From: Archegozetes longisetosus
Taxonomy: Eukaryota > Arthropoda > Arachnida > Sarcoptiformes > Trhypochthoniidae
Reading direction: 5' to 3'
Length of the DNA stretch: 64,000 nucleotides
NCBI GenBank assembly: GCA_018873245.2
Contig: JAEMBT020000006.1
Span: 3,195,855 to 3,259,854 of the forward strand
The translations under genes and the position numbers were made by a program. Shown one piece after another: positions 12,785 to 23,600 of this stretch. Position 1 is the stretch's first letter. Each line of letters starts with the position of its first letter. The notes beneath the pieces are model-generated. The model searched no databases, had not been told where the DNA came from, and saw only the letters and a program-made list of their open reading frames with translations.

Positions 12785-14100
12785 TAAAAGCTGTAAATTA
12801 TCGTCTTAGATTTTAAATTGAGTATATATTATATGAAAAGAAATAATTTTACTACTCATGAGAAAGCAGTTTTAATTCAATAAATGATTTTATGTAATTT
12901 GATTCAAAACTTCTTTTGAAAATTAAATAATTAAGTTTGAAGACTTCGATGCCCTATTTTATTACACTTTGAAACTATGCTTTTCTGATGTCCAGTTCCA
13001 TTGATTTTTACTTAAATTGAGAATTTTCGTAATTTTTCAAAAATGAAATTTCAAGTATCCACAAAATATAACAATGAGCCTTTGTAAAAGATTGAATCCA
13101 GAAAGAAGAAAGATATGATTTAATATTTATGGTAACAGCCAGGTTCAAAATTTTGTTCTATATTAAACTGTAATCATAGGATGCTTGGGTTATAATGCAC
13201 AGGATTGAACGAAATGTTTTACCCAGGGGTCAGAACAAAAGCATAAGTGATAAAAAACGAAGTAAACTTTATTTTAAATATTATTTAAAATGAGATTAAT
13301 ATACAAATTTTCAACAATCTGTATGCCTCCCGTTCAGTGTTATAATAGTTCTTATGCATTTGGGTTAAGAGCAGAGTAAGTCTTCAAATAATTCAGTGCG
13401 GTTTTTCAGATCTTTAGGTACATCTGTCCCAGACATTTTGATTTGAAGAATTAATATAATTTTTGAAAACACATGAAAATAACATTTTCAAATGATGAGC
13501 TATCAACTTATATGTTCACAATAACGAGTTAATCATTTTCTTATCAAAGACTGCTATCTAATTTAATAAAAATGAATCTTGTCAGTAAAAGCTCTTAAAT
13601 TTAACCATTATAAATCTAGAGATACTTCAAATTAATTTCATTTTTTAATAAAGTTTTGAATTACTGCGAGTTTAATTTTATGCCATCTATAGTTTTTACT
13701 ATGACCCCGAGGTAAAATACTAAGTATCTCGTGCAACTCTGTATACAAATGCATTTCGAATCATAAGAATTATAAGTCTCTTCTATTTAAGAGAAGACTA
13801 AATGTTCCAATGAAAATTCTTAGATTGCTTTGTTTTACCATCTAAATTATGAATATGAAAATATGAATATTCATAATCGTTTAAATGAACACAATAAAAT
13901 GTTAAAATGATTACTTTAAATGATCCTTATGATTTAAAATTTCGAATAGTTCGATATAATAAATTAGGTTTGATTTCAGAAGAAAGTAATGTTTAATATT
14001 CAATAGAGATTTGTATTACAAAAGACATACACTAAAGAAATCGTAAAACATGCATTTTTACAAAATTTTGGGAATGTAGTATGGATGAGGCAGTAAAATG
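12785..14100. other. AT-rich intergenic, no gene seen
   Basis: No supported gene or repeat. It holds the 3' flank of the minus-strand gene at 14108-15483, in which I could not pick a clear AATAAA. Confidence 0.5.
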
Positions 14101-14107
14101 ATTTCTC

Positions 14108-15483
14108 TTAAGCAGATTTTGCATATCCCTTGCTAGAGCTGGTTGAGGAACTTCCATAAGAAGATTTCGCAGCACCAAAAATGGATGCGAACCCTGAGCC
14201 TGAGGTTGTGCTATGACTGCCAATGGAGCCACCGCTCAAACCAATGGAGCCACCGCTCAGACCAATGGAGCCACCGCTCAAACCGATGGAACCAGTACCA
14301 AGGCTGCCAAGACTTGATCCTGCGCTCAATCCAATACCGGAACCGGCGCCAACGCCATAACCAGTATTTCTGAGCTCACCTTTTGCGACAATAGTCTGGA
14401 TCTCTTCCACAACAGGTTTAATCTCTTGAGTAACTCGTCTATAAGGAGTGATGACTTCACGAACTTCTTGGATAATGGGTTTCGTGACTTCATGAACAAG
14501 TCTATGTGGTTCGTCTTCAGATGAAGTCTGTTGTACTTCACCGGCTTCTGAGCCCTGATGTTGTTGAAGAACATTGATATTACTTGAGGCAGATCTGAAT
14601 AGAATTGTGAGTGGAAGTATTCCAGCATCGACTAAAACGGTTTGCGGTTGAATGGGTTCTGACTGAACAGCAACAGGTCGAACATCAACGCTATAACGAG
14701 TCTGGACTGCAGCTGGAATTATACCACCGGCAAAGCCTCCAGAGCTAATTCCTCTGCTTCCTGAGCTGTAACCGCCACCAATTGATGATGATCCACCTGC
14801 ATATGACGCGCTTCCACTACCTTGTGATATAATTGAAACTTGAGAACCTGATGATCCTCCTTTAGTTCCTCCATATCCACCTCCACCAGCATTACAGATT
14901 GCGATGAGAATTGAAACAATAACAATCTGTATGAATGCGAATAATAGTACATTTAGATACAAATTATTGATATGCAATTAGTTAAGTCTTTTCCTAGATT
15001 TTGATTTATTGAATATTGTTAAAAATACAAATATTCAAATCAAATTGTGCAATCGTATTGAATTAAAATTCAGTTGCAGCTATTTTTATTATGTTCTTAT
15101 ACGAAACTTTCGACATTTTACTTTTTGCTCAATTAAAATGAGAATATATTATATTTTTATGAGATTTTCTAGATTTTCATACTTTTTTTATCATAATAAT
15201 AAAATTTGAAAATAATTTGAAAAACATTTTCTACTTAGTTATTGATAGCATTTTCACAGTAATTTTCATTCTCCAATTTTAAATCAAGAATAATTTAACT
15301 ATTAATCAAAATTTGTTATAACTTTTTGATTACGGTTCAATTTGAATCATTTTAGTGCCTGAATCAATATTTCTTCGAAAATATTTTCATACTTTACGAA
15401 CATAATTCGATATAATTTTATCGAAATGCCGAATATTTCTTATGTTGCATAAGATCGAAATTACTTTAACTTACTTTAAGCAT
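14108..15483 (-). CDS. Secreted glycine-rich protein, family member B
   Basis: Exons 15483-15475 (Met-Leu-Lys) and 14926-14108, with a 548-bp phase-0 intron (donor gtaag, acceptor cattcatacag). The product is about 275 residues. The signal peptide is MLKIVIVSILIAICNA, followed by a Gly/Ser region. The conserved core has IIPAAVQTRYSVDVRPV, LPLTILFRSASSNINV, SSEDEPHRLVHEVTKP and the REVITPYRRVTQEIKPVVEE helix region. The tail has four tandem GLSGGSI heptapeptides (around 14225-14300, a 21-base repeat) and ends SSKGYAKSA. The longer open frame beginning at 14977 is intron read-through, since its first 17 codons end exactly at the acceptor. Closest to members C and D in the VQSEPIQPQ segment. Structural extracellular role inferred. 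Confidence 0.87.
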
Positions 15484-15582
15484 TTTGACGAAAATTGTGA
15501 ACTGAGACGAACAAAGTGTAAAAGAAAGAAATAAATATACACTTGTACAACACACAAGTTATAAGAACAAATACTAAAACGA

Positions 15583-15620
15583 AATGATTGGAAAATTGAA
15601 CAAAAACATCGATTTTTATA
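15583..15620 (-). promoter_or_regulatory. Core promoter of member B
   Basis: Minus-strand TATAAAAATC (15620-15611) is followed 35 bases on by a TCATT initiator (15587-15583), about 100 bases before the start codon. Spacing and the TCA initiator match the plus-strand paralogues. Confidence 0.5.
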
Positions 15621-15984
15621 CTGTAACAAAATCTCATTATAAATATACTCACAAAGGGTTCTCATGCTCTGCGAAAAGAAAAAAATGAATTCCAAATTTG
15701 GTTTCTCTTCCTGGATGGTGAGACGCATAAATAGCAAGAGGAAAGGAAGAGTGTAATAATAATTTTCAATTTGAATAATTTGTTTTCTTCGAGATATAGA
15801 ACAAAAATATATTATAATTATATCATATTTTTTATTTGTACTGTATATGAAACGAATTGATTTATATGTAGTTTAAATTTTTGAAAGACTGATCTGGTTT
15901 GCCGGCAGCTGTTATGATGATTATTGGCGTAATGAGATGATCATTAGTTTGTAAGTAAAGTAGGATGAAAGTGAATTTGAAGTG

Positions 15985-16288
15985 GTGGCGGAACCTGTTT
16001 TGGTGAACGTACATCTACAATCCTGTAAAACCTTTGACTAAAACTGTATTAAACATATTTTTAATTGTTAAATAAAATGGTAAAAACAATTTTCAATGGT
16101 TTGGTACTTAAAATCTGATATTAAATGAGATTTTAAACATTCATCCTATTTTTTCATTTTTGGAACTATCGTGTCAAAACTTTGAATGAGATACTTCAAC
16201 TAAATAATTTACCAAGCATTCAAAAAAAAAAAAAATGAAAATAATCGGATCATAAAAAACTATGATATGTAATTTAAGGTTCCGCCAC
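15985..16288. repeat. Short inverted pair, possible small MITE
   Basis: GTGGCGGAACCT at 15985-15996 is mirrored by AGGTTCCGCCAC at 16277-16288. The 12-base match stands out in this AT-rich DNA. No target duplication is visible and the interior is featureless with a 14-A run, so a mobile origin is uncertain. Confidence 0.35.
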
Positions 16289-17105
16289 ATAAACATAATG
16301 CTTGTAATCATTAACCTCGATATTGAAAAAATAACTAAAACGTGTATTGTTAATACACATATACTGAATTGATTTAAATATGAGAAGAATTATAACTATT
16401 CTGAAGTGAGAGATTAAATATAATATACTTTTGCTGCAACTAGGACTATATTCGCATACTAATAGTGTAAAATTTATTGATTGTTTCCGTTAGTATCTCC
16501 ATATATTCGAATTAAACTGGAAGTGAAAATGAAGCTATTTTATTAAGTAAAAGTATATTTCCGTGGAAAAAATCAATTAAGTTTCAAAATATAAATAATC
16601 GTGATGTAAACGATTAGTCGTGATGCTCACATTTTCTCTTTAGAAAGTGAACAGCTATAAGTAGTCTCAATTAATACCAGATTATCTTCCATGAATATTT
16701 TTAAATTTTTATTTCCTAGTTATCGAAGTATAAAAACGTTAGTATCATTTAATTAGGTAATTTTTACTACTAAATAAGAAATTACGTTCAAGCTTTGTGT
16801 AAATTAAAAATTCAGATCTTAGATCTGCTTATACCATAGTTGAATGGTATTTGAGAATAGGTTTATTGTGCAATCTTTACTCAAAATCTTAGGCCCGTAT
16901 GCACAGTGTGTTTTAAAACGGTTTTAAGGCTAAAACCGGGCTTAAAACCCAAAACTCATTTTAAAACTCATGCACAGTAAAAATCTAGAACCGTTTTAAA
17001 CTAAAATTCTGTTTTAAACTAAAACCACTTTTACTAGTTTTAAATCGGTTTTAGTGATCAACAAAATAAGTAAATATAAACAAAATTTTACAAAAAAATA
17101 TAAAA

Positions 17106-17441
17106 ATGAACCAATTTTTTCAAATTGAAGAATTAGATAATTATGAAATAGTGACGAATAAAAGTTTTAAACGTCGAAGTGTATTAAAAGACAGATTCAA
17201 TCCATTTGATAGTTGTGATGACATATCATTCATAAGAAGATATAGACTTACAAAACAGTGTTTCATAGAACTGTTGAATCTAATTGATACAGATATAATT
17301 AATATCAAAATGAAAAAAGACTTATTGCCTCCAGTAATTCAATTATCTGTTATTTTAAGATTTTATGCCACCGGTCAGTTTCAGATCTCAGCTGCAGATC
17401 TTAACAGTAAATATAAAACTATTGATATAATTATCAATTGA
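17106..17441 (+). pseudogene. Truncated HARBI1-like transposase
   Basis: A 111-codon frame with the N-terminal region of Harbinger nucleases: the helical start FIRRYRLTKQCFIELLNLI (residues ~40-58), then LLPPVIQLSVILRFYATGQF (~75-95), a stretch strongly typical of the family. Soon after, the reading becomes unrelated (NSKYKTIDIIIN) and stops. The whole DDE nuclease domain, normally another 200 or more residues, is missing. The start codon follows the left terminal region by about 200 bases, as in intact elements. A deletion between here and the Myb-like gene explains the loss, so it cannot catalyse transposition. Confidence 0.85.
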
Positions 17442-17507
17442 ATCGGTTTTCTGAGGTTGAGGTCCGCCACCAGTTTGTCTTATTTCTGATTTTTCTTTAT
17501 TACAATT

Positions 17508-17783
17508 CTAACGACATTCGTATTTATATCGTTTCCAAAAGCATTTCAAAGACTTGATGTCTCTATTATTTGTATTTAAGTCCTGACTAAACTCGTCACT
17601 AATTTGTTGTCAAACTTTATCTTTTTGTTGTTTCTTATACTTTTCAGTCGTTTTACACTCAATTATTTTGAGTTTGTTTTCGTCGGAAATTATTTGTTTA
17701 AGTAATTCTATTTCATAATTAGTAAAATTGTTTTGACGACTCCGAACATTATTATCACTTTTGTTCAGTTTATTTTTATTCAT
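17508..17783 (-). pseudogene. Myb/SANT-like Harbinger accessory protein, nonsense mutated
   Basis: Starting at ATG 17783, the frame encodes a basic, Asn-rich start, then NFTNYEIELLKQII, the opening helix of the Myb/SANT-like domain found in Harbinger second proteins, then IIECKTTEKYKKQQKD. An in-frame TGA at 17612-17610 falls where relatives have Trp. Beyond it the same frame continues with QQISDEFSQD and IKSLKCFWKRYK, the last helix of the domain, until TAG at 17510-17508. A single nonsense change therefore splits an otherwise recognisable DNA-binding domain. The partner is normally thought to help bring the transposase to the DNA ends and the nucleus. Confidence 0.75.
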
Positions 17784-17989
17784 TTTCAATTTTTTAATGA
17801 ATAAACAAACGTTTGTTTACATTTTTTGCTGGTTTTCTGGTTTTAAAACGGTTTTTACTAAAAATAGTTTTATTACAGTCTGTGCATGAGTTTTAAGTTT
17901 TGAGTTAAAACTGTTTTAGCGAAAAGCGTCTTAAGACTTAAAACTGTTTTAACTAAAACTCAACTGTGCATACGGGCCTTAGGTTACAG

Positions 17990-20455
17990 ATGCTGAACTC
18001 AAATTTTAAAAAAGTATTTTATGTAATTTCTTCGAAAAAGTAGTTTCAGGGAATATAACGTTATACTAAAATTGTTTGAAGCAAACATTTTAAGTTAATC
18101 AAAACTTTAATTAACATTTTTATGACTCTTTGGCTCAGAATTTAACTTGGTTAGCTTCAGCAAATAAAAGAAACCAATAAAATACAATTTCAGATTAGAA
18201 AACATTTTAAACATTTGATTATCTCTGCTCAATAAGAAAAGACGTATTTGACTGTTTTTTCGAAATAAATAATAATTTTAATTGCAATTTTAAAAGAGTC
18301 ATCTATTTAATAATGAGGCCAAATTTCTATCTGGCATCCTAATAGCTCAGTTTGTGGTGTTATTATGATTGTTTTTTGTAAGAGTAAACCTCATAAGTTT
18401 TTAATGAATGGGTAGTTTTTAATGAAATATTCCTCCATAATTAAGCAGTTGTATAGAATGCTGACATATATACTTATAATTAGATTATTACCAGCTTGTG
18501 TTAGAGAACCCTAAATAATCGATGGAAGAGTATTAACTTTTGTTTCTTTCTTAAAAAATTAAAATGATGTGCTAGTTATATATTTCGTTATTAATAGCGT
18601 GACCAACCAATTTTGACTAAATAGCTCAGACTTTTAGCTGAATATTTTATGACTAACTTTCTCAACAATTATGAACACAAAAATGTCCATTAACTCAAGT
18701 AATAAATACGGTACTTGTAATCACTGTAAAGCCACTCATATTTACTAAAATAAATGCGTTCAAATAAAATAGATAATATATAAAACTAGATTTCGCCAAA
18801 TAGATAAATATTAGGCAATTAGAATATTTTCAGAAGAGCATCTGTAACAGTTCCTCCTTAGGAAACTTTTGTTCATTTTTCGACGAGATTATCACTCTAA
18901 GTATCAACTGTTCAAATAATAATGAACAGAAAGATTGCTCAAATTGAATTTTTTAATCTCGGAATATGATTTATATTGCAATTAAGGAAATTAGTAATAG
19001 TTTTAGCATAATCTCTTACATATGCCTTATTTATAAAAAGCAATTTAGTTGAGCTTCATATACTTGAACCGTAATGAGAAATTATTGTGCAACAAAAATT
19101 TGGTCTCAAGCTAAGGATAGCATTTAATGAAATCACACTCCGAAAACTACCAAAAATCTAAGCTTATGTGAAATCTCATTAATAGACAATATTTCTTTTT
19201 GAATATTAATAAGCAATCAGCTTTCTTTTATTGTTACCCTTTAAAGAATATTCACTGAAAAAATACAATAAAGCAACTAAACTTAAATAATTTTGACAAT
19301 AGACCTTTAACTGCTCGCACATTAAAGATCCAATAACTTGAATTCTTTAAAATGGTCGGTAACAGGAGACAAAAAGCCTCGTAGTTCAAACCTGAATTAA
19401 TTTTATAAAATGTGACGCAGGTTTGTGTACCAAAAATCACTTATATAATAGGATTCATTGCAATAAAGATTTGATAGGTTTAGAGAAATTATTCAAAATT
19501 CTTTTAAAACTCTAATAATTCTCTTCTCCGTTCAAGATTATGATTAAAAACTGCTCCTCTATTGTGATAGAATCGATAAGATTTATATTCTTATTAGAAG
19601 AAAGAAAGGATTATCAGTAAAAGAGAGGTTGATAAATCTGTTCATTTTATCATAGGTATCAACAAAGTTGGGTACAATGTCATTCCTATAGAAGGAGACT
19701 TATCGTCACCCAAAATGGGCCTAAAGGTTTTCATATAAAATGCTTGAACTGATCTTAACTCTTACAAAATTCGATCAAATATTCTTGACGTGTGTCTATT
19801 GAGTTAATATTAGATTAAAATTGCGATTCATCAACCCTTTAGAGTTTTAAAGACTGAGATGACTTTACTAGCAGATAATAGAATACTTCTATCGGTTATC
19901 TTAATAAAAAAATCTTAGGTAAAACTTTGATAAGAATAGTTATCAAATTTCAATTCATTAAGAAAGATTGTTCAAATTGATTCATAAATACAAAACCAAT
20001 GGTAACATAAAGTTCTGCAAATTACTATCTCATTGCAACTCAATAGAACTGATTAATATGAACTTGATAGCAAAATTTTCAATCTCCTGGAAGAGGTGAA
20101 AATAGAAATTTTCAAGTAGGCACTAGGGGTCAATTGGGATCCTGGGAATAATAGACTTCCCTGATAGAGTACTCTATTTCAGAAATTTCATATAAAGTAA
20201 CACGATATAGATTTACATTAATGAAGTTTATCATTTTCTTAATTAAAATTTATGGGATAGTAATCCTGGGTAAGTGAATCTTGTGAACACAAACTATCCA
20301 CATAACTTTTTTTATTTGGTCAAAGTAATTATTGGATAACTTAATATCTGATCAGTCACCAGTAGGATGTTGTAATAGATGTTGTAATCATTGAGTTTTT
20401 GTCTATGATATAGAAGAATTCACTCAATTTCATTGCAGTTTATAATCTGTTAGTT
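17990..20455. other. AT-rich intergenic, no gene seen
   Basis: No supported gene, RNA or repeat. The 62-codon minus frame at 19252-19440 has no recognisable feature. Confidence 0.5.
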
Positions 20456-20460
20456 AAATA

Positions 20461-20683
20461 TCAATTGTAATTCAGTTGATAAGGATTGAAACTGAATTCA
20501 TAAGAGTAAATACTACCTCTACTCCCCTGAAGAAACGGATCCTTTTTTAAGGGGAGTTCTGTTCGCAAATTGTATCTTACTTTCAATGTAATTTGGGTGT
20601 GTTTATGTCCACTCGCTGGCCCACCACTGCTTCCCGATTTATCAACTGCATTGCGAGAAAACACAACTAGAATAAGAATTCAC
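20461..20683 (-). pseudogene. Possible eighth-member relic of the glycine-rich family
   Basis: On the minus strand the frame reads ILILVVFSRNAVDKSGSSGG, which looks like the second-exon start of the family (hydrophobic run, Asn-Ala, then Gly/Ser). It continues for about 60 residues (GHKHTQITLKVRYNLRTELP, later QGSRGSIYSYEF) without the conserved core, then stops at 20461. The codon just before ILILVV is TGA, at the place where the phase-0 acceptor should be, and I find no three-codon first exon upstream. Either a decayed copy or chance; an alternative acceptor (ttattctag) would need a different upstream exon. Confidence 0.25.
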
Positions 20684-20699
20684 TATCTCTGCTGCCAAA

Positions 20700-23600
20700 T
20701 ATTTTGAAAAATAAACTAATTAGTTTTAATCAATTTTTGACTCGTAAATGGCCAACATTCAATACACTTGAATAATAAATCAAAAGTGTCTAGATTAAGT
20801 TTATTTATTTAATCAATAGAAGTTAGATAGTAAACAATTTATCAATAACGTGTCGGTTATATTTCTTGCTGCAGGAGATGTCATGTTCAATGAGTAAACC
20901 TGTGGTGCGGTCACTCATAATTTGATTGTCACTAATCTACTGTTAAATTGATGCAAGTAATCAAGCATTTGAAGATATAAGTTCGCACGTCTACCTGTGC
21001 TTTCTGCCCGAAAAGTGATTTGAAAGAAAAAAATACGTCAAATAAAAGTGACCTCTGAAAATATGATTCATAAGATCGAGACCATGGATAGCGTGAAATT
21101 AGATAAGTAATTAAGTTGATTTTTAGTGCAACTATAAGCACTTTTAGCTCAAATTCTCATGGAAATAATTTTCAATTAATCCAGGAATCAAAGGTTGAAT
21201 ATTATAAGACAGATATGCAAAATTATTACTCGAAATTCCTGGATATTCGCAAAAGCATTGGCCGAATATGTAGCGCACGGAGAGAGGGGCATTCTAACAG
21301 CTAGGGTTTGACTATCTTATAAAAGGACATACTCCTGTATGGGTCGATAATTTCAATGGTCTGGTAGGCATTGTAGTATTGAAATCGTTAGATATCATGA
21401 GAATAGTTGTCTAGGATCTCAATAAGAAAGTCAGTTTGATTTCCGTCGATTTTACGTATAATGCTTTAACAAAATCTACTTGATATGTGGCCAGTCATAC
21501 AAAGATATACGGATATATCTCTTTCGAGTGAGACGTACAACATTTCTCCCATCAATGATCTGATCAAATGCGTTAAATTTACATACCCTTCCATAAATAA
21601 GGTTCGACCACACGCTAGTGTGTTCATGGTTGGGGAGCGTATTTCACACTCGCACCCTCGGGTCTGTGTGTGTACCTGCAGATTTAGTGCAGGTATGGGT
21701 GTAAGACTTGGCAGATGGGATTTGAAAAATTTTCTGTAATACCCACAGTATGTTTTAATGAAATTTTACAATTGTCTAGCATCTTCCCGATTAATGGAAC
21801 TATTAGTGTCGATGTGAAAAGGTATGTCATTAGTTAAGACCTAAGCATATTTTCACGGAAAATCTCCTGCTATATTTGTTAGAAGAGAAGAAATAAGCTT
21901 ATTGAGAATTGTGTAATAGACATTACATCTATAGAAAGCTTTTTTATTAGCATTCAGGAGAATAAGTGTATTTTGAAATCAAATTTTACAAAAAAGTTAA
22001 CGAGATAACATTTATCAAGAAATTATTTATACCATAATGTCGGTATGTGGAACTATAGTATTTTTTAATTGTAAATTTTAAAGACTAAGGTTAGAAATAA
22101 ACGAAAATGACTAAATGTAATTTAATCATCGTGCAGGAGAAAGCAATTCCAATCATAAGATGAAAGAGAGCTGGTGACTTTTTTAGCTGAAATAAAAAAT
22201 TAATTTTCGTAATGAGATGCATTTTAAGTTTAGAATAATTAATAATAATTTTTAAACGTAGGTTGTAGTCAATCACCCACATATTTTTAACCGCAGGTGA
22301 TTACGGGTGTAGTAAAGCGCGGGTATGGGTGCGAAGAATTTCAAAGATGCCCTTCTATACCTAATACAAGACCTTCTAAGTTGAAAGTATGGTCAACGAT
22401 GATAATGTCTCATTTATTATTTGCTTATATGTTGATACCATTGAGATTTCGAGATGTAAGCCTGTACTAGAATCGTCGATAGAGTAAGCGATCAAGACTT
22501 TATACAGTTTCAAACATTTTCTATAAAGTGACGATTGAAATTAATTTGATCAAATCTAAGAAGCTAGTTATATTTTAGCATGCTTAATTGCAGTAGTTTA
22601 AACAACTAATCTACTTATTTATCAAATCGAAGATTGGAATCGATACCCGCATCTAATTATTCTGCTATTTTCATGAATATATATATCTTTGCAAATATCA
22701 TGCAGTTTGTTTTCTGTAACAAATTGAATTCATGAAGGATTTAGAATATCATATTTCTGGTTCAGACAATGGATTTTCATTGAATAAAAGTGCAAAACTT
22801 AACGAACATCTTAGAAGTTAAGTTTCCAGTCCATGAACAATATCTTAAATTTGATATTTCGAAAGTTGATTGGAATTCTATAATAAAAAAATTCATAGAT
22901 TAGTAGCAGAAGATACTTACTCAAAGAAAGTGATGATAACATTCCTATTTCTAAAATAGATTTCAAAAGTACATAAAACTCTTCTCTAACTCGAATACGA
23001 ACAATCACCTCAAAATTATGCAACCTTTGTTTCAGAACTATTTACGGCTATCGCTTGCTTCAGTTCTTCTGATTAAGTATTTGCTTTCTGTCGGATTGCT
23101 TCTAAATTTATTTCGGCTTTTATAATGCATATTTTGAGAAAATTCAATGTCTTGATATAGAAATATTTATATGATTTGTAAATTTGAATGATTCTTTTAT
23201 CAAAAATAATCAAAACTAATCTGAAAAATTAAATTTCTGATAATTATCAATGAAAGTTCATTTTTACTAAAATAGAAGTTGATTCAAATGGTATGTAGTT
23301 TTCTGTCAAAATTTAGTCCCTCTAGAATGCAATTATCATAAATTAGTCAAGATTACAGCCTTTCTTACGAATTAAGATATCATATATTGTGGGAATATTG
23401 CTATTATTCAGGATCTATTTGAATCAAAACTATTAAGACTATTAAATATATAAATAGATAAATAAATAATAAATATTAATAGTTCGTTTATAACAATAGA
23501 TAATTATAAGCCAAAAGTACGACTGCAGTACTTTCAAGTCATTCCTAATCTACGGAATGGACATTAATTACAGATTTTTTTTATCTTTTAGTGCTTTTCA

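Larger units (their letters stand above)
16892..17978. mobile_element. PIF/Harbinger element, internally deleted
   Basis: The element opens GGCCCGTATGCACAGT and closes with its complement (ACTGTGCATACGGGCC apart from one or two differences), flanked by TTA on both sides (16889-16891, 17979-17981), the hallmark 3-bp Harbinger target duplication. Sub-terminal regions are rich in TTTTAAAAC-type repeats. The interior has the two genes expected of Harbinger in convergent order: a transposase start (17106-17441, plus) and a Myb/SANT-like protein (17508-17783, minus). Autonomous relatives are usually above 2.5 kb, so about half is missing. Confidence 0.92.

Noticed and set aside
14108..14977. Longer N-terminus starting at 14977 for member B
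   Set aside because: The first 17 codons are intron sequence ending at a splice acceptor. The Met-Leu-Lys exon at 15483-15475 gives a better signal peptide and matches the family.
18331..18365. tRNA-like A-box (TAGCTCAGTTTGTGG)
   Set aside because: No matching B-box (GGTTCGANTCC) or cloverleaf pairing downstream. A chance match or a very old tRNA-derived SINE at best.
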